A DNA stretch of 64,000 bases from NCBI GenBank assembly GCA_944472155.2, contig OX235279.1:59989564-60053563 (forward strand), given 5' to 3'. The DNA is from Trichobilharzia szidati (lineage: Eukaryota; Platyhelminthes; Trematoda; Strigeidida; Schistosomatidae). Of this stretch, positions 36,737 through 46,762 are shown one piece after another. The notes below the pieces were generated by a model. It was not told the origin of the DNA. It worked only from the letters and a program-made list of their open reading frames with translations, and ran no database searches. The stretch's first letter is position 1. Each line of letters starts with the position of its first letter. Both the position numbers and the translations under genes were made by a program.

Positions 36737-38196
36737 CTATTATTATTCTTATTCCTTTGGATTCCAAGTGGAACATAGGGCTTCAACAACATATCTCCAC
36801 TTTTTTCTTCTTCCTGAGGTCCTGTTTAGCTGGATCCACAATTGCCCATAATCTCTGATCTTCTCGTCGCACGATCTCCACCATGCCACCCTCGGACTGG
36901 AGCCACCCCCTCCCAGTTGTCGTCTCCCATTCGGGTTTCACTTGAGCCGTGGCCTGGCGCGCGATGTTATTCGATGGTCTCCTTAAAGTGTGTCTTATTC
37001 ATCTCCATGTTTTGAGCCGCAGGTCCCTGGTAAGTTTGTACTCAGAGTTCCTTGCTATTTATTCTTTCTGACTGGCCACTTGATCTTCAATATGGAGTGA
37101 GGGCAGTAGCTGAAAATCTGAATTTTGTTCTTTATGCTGAGTGTATAATATTTCCAAACCGATTTAAAATTGATGAAGGTGTATCTTGCCTTTCCGATTC
37201 TGTCTGGCTTTGACATCTCCATCCGTTCTTCTGCCTGTGATTGAAACGATACTTCTCAGATAAGTGAAGCTAGAAGGTAACCTCTGTCAAATGTCTACTT
37301 TGATGGTGATTGGTGCTGTTGGTGGTGGTTGGCTATCTTCATCACATCCGTCCTCTCTATGTTCACCTGGAGTCCTGTCTTCGCTGACAGCCTCCTCAGC
37401 CAGTTTGTTGGTTTCCGCCTACCTGTAAGTCTTCGAATTTATGTGACACTAAACATATGTCGTCTGCGAAACCCAGATCTTCTAGTTTCTCCTTATCAGT
37501 GGCCAAGCGTACTCCTGTCTCCTCGCTTCTCACAGTCTAACGCACAATCCAGTCCACCACAGTTAGGAATATCATCGGTGATGATATGCAGTGTCCTTAT
37601 CTTACTCCTGTATTCACTTCGAACGCATCGCTGAGTTTTCCGTTGTGGATCATCTGATATATGGCACTATCATACGGCCAGCTGTTCAATGGAGTTGACA
37701 GAGATTCGGGGCTACGCTCTCGATGAAGTTGAATTAGTTTCTAAATTACTTCTCGGTCAACACTGTCTGGTGAACGCCTTTTCGAAATCGATGAAGTTGA
37801 GGTGGAGGGAGTTTTGACTGCCATTCTATACTCCATTCGATGACGATGCGTAGAGTTGCAATTTGATCAGCATATGGTTTGCCTTTCCTGAATCCAGCCA
37901 GCTTGTTCCTGTGAAGCTGGCGGAGTTCTTCATCCAGTGAGTCTTTTATTCTCTCCAGGATGATGTGAATTAGTGTTTTACTTGGCGTGGACAAGAACAT
38001 TATTCCATGCCAGCTTGACGAGGTAGCCTTTCTTCCAGTCGGTAGGCACAATTTCTTCCTTCGAAATGCTTGCAATTATGGAGTCAGCATTTCCACTGCT
38101 ATCTCTGGACCAATATTAAGTGCATCGGGATGAGTTCCATCTAGTCCTTCTGCCTTTCCAGACTTCATTAGCTTAATTGTGTTCAAGACTTCTGCC
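36737..38196 (-). mobile_element. RTE-type LINE, decayed
   Basis: A minus-strand element. From its 5' side: a G-K-A-E-G-L-D-G-T-H-P finger motif, then LAGFRKGKPYADQIATLRI and IEWSIEWQSKLPP of the reverse transcriptase, and the end GTTGAAGCCCTATGTTCCAC with an ATA-type tail at about 36737. The same 3' end occurs at 43350 and 49870. Frameshifts and stops throughout; it is truncated at its 5' end near 38196. Confidence 0.8.
37746..38075 (-). pseudogene. RTE reverse transcriptase fragment
   Basis: 109 codons covering the fingers and start of the palm (Q-L-H-R-N-K-L-A-G-F-R-K-G-K). The Asp of box A is lost beyond the frameshift. It corresponds to the segment at about 42150-42300 in the fresher copy. 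Confidence 0.75.
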
Positions 38197-40060
38197 TATA
38201 TATATGTATTTGTGCAAGCCTATACAGAAACCTTTTACACTAACTTAAAGTAAAACGAACCAGACAAGAACTAAGAATTTCCTGAATGTTTTCCGTTGAA
38301 CTAACGAGTCACAGATTTTATTTTATATAATTTTACACCAGAATTATCGTTGCAGGGAGAGGGAGGGTTTTCAAATAATATCAGTATTAAAACAGCAGTA
38401 TTTCAACTTCATGTCTTTTAGACAAATTATTTATGCAAATATCTCTTCATAATTGTTTTCAAAAATTTAATGCTTGGCTCAATTAGTTAGCTCACCTGAG
38501 GTGAAACTGAGCTACTAAAATGGAATAGCAGTAGACGGAGAAACTCTATATAACTTGAACAAAACTTACTAAATACTACGGTCAACTGATCTGCTATTCA
38601 GTATTACCGACTGGTTGGGAATCTAAAGGTTCTTATGAAACAGGTTATGAAATATTCGACTTACGTTTACTACTAATACTCAGCCAATATATCGCAGGTC
38701 AAATTCATATGGTCTTGTTGATTAATGTTTATCGCAAGTACTGAGGTAGTACACTTTTCTCAGCTTCTTCAAGTAGTTAAAACCAGTGATTTAAGGAATA
38801 TTTAACTGCTCAGTCGATCCATTGAATAAAGTTCGACGGGGAATAAAAGTCTAATTGATTGTTCTGACTCTGAAGTATGTAAAATAATCAAGAATCAAAT
38901 AGAAGGATTTGTTTTGGATAAATATTTGGGGTCAGCACAAATCACTGGATTGTTTTCCATTTTTGTATCAAATACTTTGCACTACGTTTAACGTCATTAT
39001 TTGCTTAGCTTAGTTGCCTCTGATGATATACATTATAAATAATGAATCTTGACCTTATCGCAAACTCAGTGATTTTTCAACTCCATTGTTTAAAAACAGG
39101 AAATTGAAAAGAATAGGTGAGCTTGCATATTTTTACATTCAGCATCATTATTTCTACTAAAGCTGTGGTATTATTTCTCTGAGCTTTGAAGCTTCACTAG
39201 TGATATATATATGTTATTCAACAAAACATTAGTTGAAAGCCATTCAGCTTTAGTATGTGATCTAGTTTAGAGTTACACACGTGATGTAAACAATCTATGG
39301 AACAAGGAAATCAAACATTCAGCACGCTGAGGTCTTATTAATCTCAAATTGTGTTTCGGAAATTTTGACTGAAGTAGTCATATCAATTTGCTATGCACAT
39401 CACAATACAATAAAGCCATAAACACAAATATTTTTTATTTATTTTTGTGACTTTTTGGACAGAAAGATGCGTGTGTTGTCATCAATAGACTTAGTGAGCT
39501 AGTGCCATGAAATTCATCTACGCATCTTTCATATATTCTTATGACCGACCTTGCTACTCTTACTAAACCTGGAGGTTAGAAGACTTATTTATGTACACCA
39601 GATCATACTCAAAGCTTATAGCTTTAAAGCTAATTTCAGTCAAGATAAAAACAAACGGTTTATTTCACTGCTAGAGTGCACAAAATCGAGATCAGCAGTG
39701 AAGGGCCACAACTTGGTTAGTGAAACAAAAACCAGTAAATAGTGAATTATTTTAGGCCTGTGTTACACCTTTTTAAGCGGAATGGTATTTTCGCCATTGC
39801 ACATCCATTTTGTAATTTCTGTTGGTCAAATATATCACGAAACGAAACACATATGTGTCCTGTTTCAGTGGGTAGATCATATCTTTATTGCTTTCTTCAG
39901 AGTCTAGTTACACTTTCATTTTGAGAGCTTTTATATTTCCAGTTTTCAAAACACTGAATAACATAGAGGAAACTGTACATCTTTAGACAAAGGATTTGAT
40001 TACTGAATCGTGACGTGTACAGTCACAATAAAAAAGTTAGGTAAAAGATAGTTTGGAATT
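38197..40060. other. Gene-free AT-rich stretch
   Basis: Nothing recognised. Open frames near 39551 and 39742 have no homology that I can see. Confidence 0.4.
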
Positions 40061-40069
40061 ATTTTATTT

Positions 40070-40262
40070 GAAAGTGACTAGAAGTGGAATCAAGTATGTA
40101 CATTTTATCCTATCTGGTACTCGTCACTGGGTGTACCTGCATTCACAGGCATATTACTACTGAGACTCGAACTCACTACCTGTCGTTCCAAACTCCACAA
40201 CAATATCCATTAGGCCGATAAGGCGATCCCAGGTTCCATTGCTAGTCACCATCACCCAAAAT
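40070..40262 (-). mobile_element. Sm-alpha-like hammerhead repeat, damaged
   Basis: The minus strand contains a B-box-like GAGTTCGAGTCTC, then GCAGGTACACCCAGTGACGA, TACCAGATAGGAT and GATTCCACTTCTAGTCAC. This is the order of the Schistosoma Sm-alpha hammerhead repeat, as I know it. One core base is missing and the GAAA box reads AAAA, so it is inactive. At 40222-40255 a plus-strand piece CCATTGCTAGTCACCATCAC suggests a partial inverted second unit. Confidence 0.65.
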
Positions 40263-40912
40263 AACATCACATTAATCCTCAGACATTGTCAAAGCGTCCG
40301 TACTGGGAGCCTGCATGTCAACAGAGACCGAGGATTTCCGTCTGGTTTGAAATGTTGATTTTTATGCTAGTGATGAGATGAGAAACTAACCTGTGACTCA
40401 GTTGCCGGGTTATGAAAACAAATAAAATGCTACACAAAAGCATTCAAATGAGGCTGAAGGTACCATTATTCATCAACTATACGAGTCACATAAAAGCATC
40501 TCAATAATATGCCTTAAGTATTTTGAATCAGCATATCATTATTTTCTTTGAATTAGTTTCATATTGAAATCGAAGTTGCTCGGCCTTTGGTACTACATAC
40601 AGAAAAAAAATTATTGGCGGTTAATAGGAATAGGTTTTAAAGATCATACTTTTTGAATGTTATTGATCAAAAACCATCTGTCTGCAAAACTTATTTCGTC
40701 TGTTTATCTATTAATGTGGAAAACTGCATGAATTCCAAAAAGAATCTGTAAAATTGTATATTTAAATGAAATTTTAATTTATTAAATACCCGAAGGTGAA
40801 GCGAAGGGTGATTAGATATTCAGTTCACTTTGCCTGAATTTACCAGTTTTGGATGGTGCTATTTTGAGAAGTCTGTTTTATTCAAGTGTTGGTTTGTAGG
40901 GATTTGATTGGT
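40263..40912. other. Gene-free stretch
   Basis: AT-rich DNA without recognised features. Confidence 0.4.
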
Positions 40913-40968
40913 TTCAGGATTTTCACCATGAGCTGACATTAGTTAGAGAACCATTGGGAAACCTAGGA

Positions 40969-41014
40969 GTACTGGACAGCTGTTTCGTCCTAGTTTGAGA
41001 CTCTTCATCAGTAC
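40969..41014 (-). ncRNA. SINE hammerhead, left arm
   Basis: Minus-strand copy of the same 46-nt fold, with the same C3-to-A change and one altered base in stem II (GTCT opposite GGAC). Confidence 0.68.
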
Positions 41015-41386
41015 GCACCCACCGGGATTCGAACCCAGGACCTTCTGGTTACAAGGCGAGCTCGTATACCACTAAGACACTGGAACCCGATCCAATGGTC
41101 CATGAATTCTAACTTCTGCTAATTCACGACATGGCGCGACCCCTAGCCAATGTCTTCGGCGAGTATTTGTCCTCACGCCCGACCTGCTGCACCCTACTGG
41201 TCACGACTTCTCACTAGAACCCCAGGCAACTACCTACCTGAATAGGGCAAGTCACTAGTGAGCATCTCATTGATATTCAAGTGTCGGGCGTGAGGACAAA
41301 TACTTGCCGAAGACATTGGCTAGGGGTCGCGCCATGTCGTGAATTGGCAGAAGTTAGAATTCATGGACCATTGGATCGGGTTCCAG

Positions 41387-41441
41387 TGGCTTAGTGGTAT
41401 ACGAGCTCGCCTTGTAACCAGAAGGTCCTGGGTTCGAATCC
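41387..41441 (+). promoter_or_regulatory. Pol III internal promoter (A and B boxes)
   Basis: A-box TGGCTTAGTGG at 41387-41397 and a perfect B-box GGTTCGAATCC at 41431-41441, in the spacing of a tRNA gene. A mirror copy lies on the minus strand of the left arm at about 41024-41080. Confidence 0.75.
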
Positions 41442-41451
41442 CGGTGGGCGC

Positions 41452-41497
41452 GTACTGATGAAGAGTCCCAAACTAGGACGAAACAGCTGTCCAGTAC
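41452..41497 (+). ncRNA. SINE hammerhead, right arm
   Basis: Stem I GTACTG/CAGTAC (6 bp), box I ATGAAGA (consensus CTGANGA, so C3 is A), stem II GTCC/GGAC with loop CAAACTA, GAAA, stem III ACA-GC-TGT, cleavage-site C. The fold is excellent, but the C3 change would be expected to reduce activity. Confidence 0.7.
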
Positions 41498-42006
41498 TCC
41501 CAGGTTTTCCAATGGTTCTCTAACTAATGTCAGCTCATGGTGAAAATCCTGAAGTCTGTTTTAATTGTGTTTATAAACTGATTACTTGTAATTTTGAGTA
41601 TATTCGTTTCCTAGATTCACACGTTTGATAAGTCACAAACTAAGATAGAGCAACTGTTCAGTCTGGCTTTCTGTGACTTCATAAGTGATGTCGTTTCGCA
41701 GCCAGATCTAACTCAACCTTCTCTTTTCGTGATGAAAAATAACCTGAAATACTTCTGTTTATAATTCAACATCCATTTAGCTCGATGATTTACCACTGCT
41801 TGAAACATTTCATTGAAAAGTGAAACAAGTTAGTTACAAGGTGATTTCGAAAAAAATGCATCAAAATATTCCCCTTCACTCTATCCCAAACATGTTTTGC
41901 TCCGTCTGCCATGAAGTATCAAAGTGGCTGTCTGAGCTCTCACAACAATTACTCAAATATAAGATTTGTGTGAAATATTCCCATGTCATGAATCAAAAGT
42001 CAATCT

Positions 42007-42046
42007 GAACGAAGAATATTCTTTTCAATCATTTCTCTTCAGGTTC
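42007..42046 (-). ncRNA. Hammerhead ribozyme, palindrome A left arm
   Basis: Minus strand: stem I GAAC/GTTC, box CTGAAGA, weak stem II around GAAATGATT, GAAA, stem III AAGAA/TTCTT, cleavage-site C. Core complete. Confidence 0.78.
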
Positions 42047-42106
42047 TAACAATTATAAAATATAATATTTGTTGTTGTTACAATAAAGACCAGTTATGCG
42101 GAGGAT

Positions 42107-43398
42107 ACATCATCCTGAAGACAATAAAGGACGCACTGGATACAGAACTCCAATCAGAACAAACTGGATTCAGGAAAGGCAAATCAGGTTCTGAAAAAAT
42201 TGCGACTCTATGCATCATCATCGAACAAAGCATAGAATGGCAATCAAACCTCTACCTCAACTGTGTAGACTTTGAGAAGGCCTTTGACAGCGTTGACCGC
42301 GAAGTAATTTGGAAACTACTCGAGTACTACGGCGTACCCCAAATATTCATCAACCTTATTCAGCAGCTGTACGACAACGGCACATGTCAAGTGATCCACA
42401 ACGGAAATTTCAGCGAGGCGTTTGGAGTAAACACAGGAGTCAGACAAGGGTGCTTATTATCACCAATGATATTCCTAATTGTGGTGGACTGGCCTGCATT
42501 ATGCGTCAGACAGTGGGAAACGAGAAGACAGAGATATCCTGGACCGAAGTGAAGAATCTAGAAGACCTGGATTTCGCGGATGATTTATGTTTGATGTCAC
42601 ACAAAATCGAAGACTTACAAGCGAAGACCGACAAACTGGTCGAAGAGGCAGCAAAGATGGGACTCCAGGTGAACATAGACAAGACGGAGGTTATGAAAAT
42701 AAGCAACCAACAACTACAACAACAGCAGCAACATCCAGCGCCAATCACCATCAACGGGAGGGATTTGAAAGAGGTTACTTCATTCACTTATCTATGGAGC
42801 ATTGTCTCAACTACAGGAGGAACGGACGAGGATGTCAAATCGAGAATCGGGAAGGCGAGAAACACGTTCACCAACCTGAAACCAATCTGGAAATCTTCGT
42901 CACTCAACTCAGCATCAACAACAAAATTCGGATTTTCAATACAAACGTCAATTCAGTTTTGCTGTAAGGATCAGAAACTTGGTGGGTCACCAAGAATATT
43001 TTCAACAGGTTGCAGACCTTTATCAACAATTGTCTTCGCTCCATACTGAAGATGAGATGGCCGGAAAGAATCACCAACAAGAAACTATGGGAAGGAACAA
43101 AACAAGAACCAATCGCTCAACAAATATGCATGAGAAAGTGGAGATGGATTGGACACACGCTGAGGAGGTTGTTGGGGGACATCGCGCGTCAGGCCCTCGA
43201 GTGGAACCGGAAAGAGAAGCGGCGAGTGGGACGTCCAAGAATGACATAGAGGAGATCGTGTGAACAGGAACTGAAACAGTATGGACTGACATGGATGCAG
43301 GTGAAAAGTACAGCAGAAGACAGAAACAAGTGGAGACGTGCAGTTGAAGCCCTATGTTCCACTAGGAACCCAAGGGAACAATAATAATATATAATATA
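42107..43398 (+). mobile_element. RTE-type LINE, 5'-truncated, nested in palindrome
   Basis: Flanked by ATGCGGAGGAT on both sides (42096-42106 and 43399-43409), an 11-bp target duplication, which gives exact ends. It encodes the last two thirds of the reverse transcriptase and the C-terminal region and ends in an AATAATATATAATATA tail. Several frameshifts. The host palindrome must be older than this insertion. Confidence 0.88.
42112..43258 (+). pseudogene. RTE reverse transcriptase, frameshifted
   Basis: Box A region NCVDFEKAFDSVDREVIWKL, box B region GVRQGCLLSPMIFLIVVDW, then after a frameshift near 42500 the catalytic LDFADDLCLMSHKIEDL with F-A-D-D. The thumb has G-L-Q-V-N-x-D-K-T. A further shift near 42960 leads to LKMRWPERITNKKLWE and WRWIGHTLRRL. 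A short CAA/CAG run (42711-42730) encodes a glutamine stretch. These are the standard boxes of RTE/SR2-like LINEs, common in schistosomes. Confidence 0.85.
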
Positions 43399-44003
43399 AT
43401 GCGGAGGATTCATTTTTAACGTAGAATAACAGATTAGTTGTGAGGTGTCAAAATAAATAGTCGTATTTGTGTGACAAACATGCTAGGCTGAATTCAGTTA
43501 CAAAATATTGTGAAATGGGAGACAATGATGATGGTGATTAGTCATAATAGATTTGTAGAGTGTGGGGTAGGAAAACTGGCAAGTCAGTTCAAGGTTATAA
43601 AAGGTGTCAGGTGAGTGGCTAGTACAAAGTAGTATGCATTAAAGAGGAGATAGCAAGACTGCAATGACAGCTTCATAATGAAATAACGAATATATGCCTC
43701 CACCTGTTTCATTTCATATTCCACTTTGTAGTAGCCACTCACCTGACACCTTTTATAACCTTGAACTGACTTGCCAGTTTTCCTACCCCACACTCTACAA
43801 ATCTATTATGACTAATCACCATCATCGTTGTCTCCCATTTCACAATATTTTGTAACTGAATTCAGCCTAGCATGTTTGTCACACAAATACGACTATTTAT
43901 TTTGACACCTCACAACTAATCTGTTATTCTACGTACAAAATGTATCCTCCGCATAACTGACCATCATTGTAACGACAACAAATATAATACTTTATAATTG
44001 TAA

Positions 44004-44043
44004 GAACCTGAAGAGAAATGACTGAAAAGAATATTCTTTGTTT
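44004..44043 (+). ncRNA. Hammerhead ribozyme, palindrome A right arm
   Basis: Plus strand: GAAC/GTTT stem I with one wobble pair, CTGAAGA, GAAA, AAGAA/TTCTT, cleavage-site T. Core complete; stem I is slightly weaker than in the left arm. Confidence 0.72.
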
Positions 44044-44319
44044 AGATTAACTTTGAATTACTCAAATAAGTGGTAATTCATATTATGGAAGACGTCTCTT
44101 AATTTATGTCTAATTAAGTTCATGTTAGTATAAATGCGAAGCGACTCTTATCCTTGGATTTCTCATCACTATTCACTGGTATATAACTGATTAATAAGGT
44201 GAAAATTGATCAGATACTAGAACAGTAGACTTATTGCGAATTCCTAATTATTATTTTCACGGAGTCACTTTTAAGATGTACTGCACATGTATATTTTACA
44301 ATCAACAACATCTATTGCA

Positions 44320-45430
44320 GACAAACCCATGGGACTGTTATGTTAGGCTGAATTTCGTGAGATCTCCTCGGTAAACTTGAAAATGGTCGATGGAAACAAT
44401 TGACATATACAGTGAATACTTTTTATCATCATATTGATGGTACATTGATCATTTGTGATCCGAAAGCGGACAAGAAAGTGCTGCTGCTGATATTTAATGA
44501 TGGACATCTATCATATAATTTTACTTGTTATGAACGTGATGGTAAATTACATCTTCTTGAGGTCCACTTGGGTAGAATAGCATATGGCTCACCCAAGAGC
44601 GATGTTGGTAGGAAGAACATACCATTAAGAAGATGTACACTCTTTTCCAGTTTCGCTTTCATCAAAATCAATTTAGTTGAATATGCGGCTATGATTCCTT
44701 GGAAAACGAATTATGGCACATCCATAATGTTGCGGTCGGCATGGGGTTATCGTTACAAATTTGTAAAGAGACTCATGAGCAGGGAAGTTAAACCGACAGT
44801 GGTTGAAATAAGCAGCTGTTTATGAGGCCGCAGTTCAAAGGAGATACGGCTAGTGAAGTTTTATACTAAAGGCTATCTAGAACCATATAAAGCACTTATC
44901 GTATTTCCGCCCTTTGTTTAACAATTTTTATTACATAGATTTTCACTGTGCAGGTGAAAGATAAACTACTTGCCTGTTTCACTTACAAATTCAGCTGCTC
45001 CTATTGAGAAACTGATGTAGAGTGAACCACTAGGAGGCTTAGAAGGCAAATTATTGGGCGCCATCCTTCATGATTCAGAAAGGATCAGACAAAAATCTGA
45101 TTTTCACATCAAGTGGAACACAGTGACCGGGCTGTTAACATAATCACGCTGTCTTCATTATTCTTATCGCTACCTGTGCAAACTACTTGTACTTCTGTTA
45201 TCATTACCATTATTATCGCTATTAATATGAATTATTAAATATTTCCAACGTTAAAACTAAAACAAGACATAGAAGCGAACAATACTGTTTTCAGTTAGGT
45301 CTTCCTCAGTACATATTAACAGCATTCAACACTTTTATTCGATCCAAAAATCTACCGTAATTGGCTAACATTCTATATATTATCGCATGACAAAGATCTA
45401 GTTGAAAATAGTGTTGTTCGCTTGGATACC
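44320..45430 (+). mobile_element. Decayed PLE with hammerhead remnants
   Basis: The frame 44400-44825 keeps NTFYHHIDGTLIICDP (Y-V-D-D reduced to H-I-D-G) and LHLLEVHLGRIAYGSPKSD of the PLE palm. Further on there are fragments like ACFTYKFSCS of the GIY-YIG start near 44970. At 45272-45309 (minus) and 45388-45425 (plus) two inverted fragments match the hammerhead region of the 15.8-kb PLE (AGCGAACAA...TTTTCA), both damaged. Confidence 0.7.
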
Positions 45431-45439
45431 TCATTTTAA

Positions 45440-46689
45440 ATATGTCAAAGCTGAATTCTGCGTCTGAAATGAAACATTCAGTTTCATTTGCCAGAACCTT
45501 TATAGCTGTAACACCTTGAATAACTAATTTAGGGTTTTTTGTATAATCCAAGTCGGGTATATACGACCTTTTTAATTTAAAATGTACTGCACACCCCGTT
45601 GTGTTAAGTTAAGCTCAAAATCTAACTAATTCCAGAACAATCGATTATAAACAAACAGATTATTGCTGCTTAAAATTTCATAGCATCAGAATTACTAACG
45701 CGGATTTAAAAACTAGTGCGAAAATTATTTTCTACTATTCGTTGGTGATAGGACCGTCAATCGAGTGTCAGCTTCTCTCAGATTAAAAATAATTTGAGTA
45801 GTTCCAACTTAAATTTCAGCTATTGTTGGGTATTTCATCTTCTTTTTGTTGCCAAAAACAGCAAATATGAGTATGAAAGTTCTAATTGTAATAACAAGTG
45901 GGAAAAGGGAGAAGTGCATGAAAAAATCATGTTCGCATTTTTGGTAGATTCACCTAATAATCTGTGGCTTTGTAGACATAATTAAGAAAAAACCAGATAT
46001 TTTTAATTTCTATGTGAGTATAACAGAAATTGATGGACGTTACTAATGGTATTAATAAAGTTTTTGGATCGGGAAGATTACAGATGGCTAGATAATAAAG
46101 AAATAATGAAAAACACCCAACTTTGTTTTGAATTTTTGAACATTGACAAAAAGAAGCTAAAACCAAAGGAATAACTCAGGTGTTCGTACCAACAGCTTAT
46201 TTGCCAACAGGCGCTGGTCATTTCAGCCCATAAAAATTTGGCATTCACCCTGATGAAGTAGCATTAGGCTGACAAAATGCGTTTCCGGAATTCTACTGAA
46301 AACGAAGATGTGTAAAGTAAAATTCAGTTCTTCATGACGGCCCCAAGAAAGGCTAAAATTTTGCCTTGTTTTATTGGATAAATGACCATTCTTTTAACCT
46401 TTATACCATTATGACTCCATTTAAGACAAGAAACCTTTATCTATGAATGTTACGGCGGATTGATTGGATAATAAATGGGTTTCTATAAGATTTTTTAAAA
46501 CACAGAAATTTCTTGAGTTAACAAAGTTTCTTTGGTTGGGATGCGGATATGTTTGAAAGATGATCATTAATGGCTTATAGGAGCAAAGTGGTTAGTACTG
46601 AATTTATTTTAAGTACTTGTACGAGGTGACGACCAGTAGCCAAGTTTGCTAACGTGCTAAAAACAGAGGGAAATAAATTTTTCAATAGC
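45440..46689. other. Gene-free stretch with one ribozyme-like core
   Basis: No gene recognised. At 46250-46285 CCTGATGAAGTAGCATTAGG is followed by a GCATT/AATGC stem, resembling a PLE hammerhead, but the GAAA box is absent (GTTTC). Weak. Confidence 0.3.
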
Positions 46690-46701
46690 ATTAGATAACA
46701 A

Positions 46702-46750
46702 ATAGGACGAAAGGCGCATCCTGGATTCCACTGCTAGTCACCATCCACCA
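46702..46750 (+). mobile_element. 49-bp Sm-alpha 3' fragment with target duplication
   Basis: The sequence from ATAGGACGAAAGGCGCATCC through GATTCCACTGCTAGTCACCA matches the 3' half of the Sm-alpha hammerhead repeat (GGACGAAA box onward). ATTAGATAACAA occurs immediately on both sides (46690-46701, 46751-46762), a perfect 12-bp duplication, so this tiny piece was inserted as such. Confidence 0.75.
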
Positions 46751-46762
46751 ATTAGATAACAA

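Larger units (their letters stand above)
40913..41553. mobile_element. Inverted dimer of tRNA-headed hammerhead SINE
   Basis: The arms 40913-41183 and 41283-41553 are 271-bp inverted repeats with a 99-bp spacer. Each arm carries a tRNA-like head (A-box and B-box), a hammerhead and a short unique tail ending at AAAATCCTGAA. The heads face inward, so pol III transcripts would run outward. The same dimer layout with a related spacer is at 14941-15392. Confidence 0.82.
41960..44055. mobile_element. Palindromic non-autonomous PLE-like element, copy A, with LINE inside
   Basis: Inverted arms: the left 41960-42106 plus 43410-43630 (split by a LINE) and the right 43723-44055, around a unique hinge of about 92 bp. 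Both outer ends carry a hammerhead. AATTACTCAAATA flanks it at 41947-41959 and 44056-44068, a perfect 13-bp target duplication. Without the LINE it is about 0.8 kb and has no PLE protein. It is the reverse complement of the element at 54998-55920. Confidence 0.85.

Noticed and set aside
37329..37634. Plus-strand open frame of 101 codons
   Set aside because: Antisense of the decayed RTE reverse transcriptase on the minus strand.
42506..42787. Minus-strand open frame with a Cys run
   Set aside because: It is the antisense of the LINE CAA/CAG stretch and the F-A-D-D region.
46250..46290. Canonical CCTGATGAAG box as a full hammerhead
   Set aside because: Stem II is possible, but the GAAA box reads GTTTC and no stem I partner is present.
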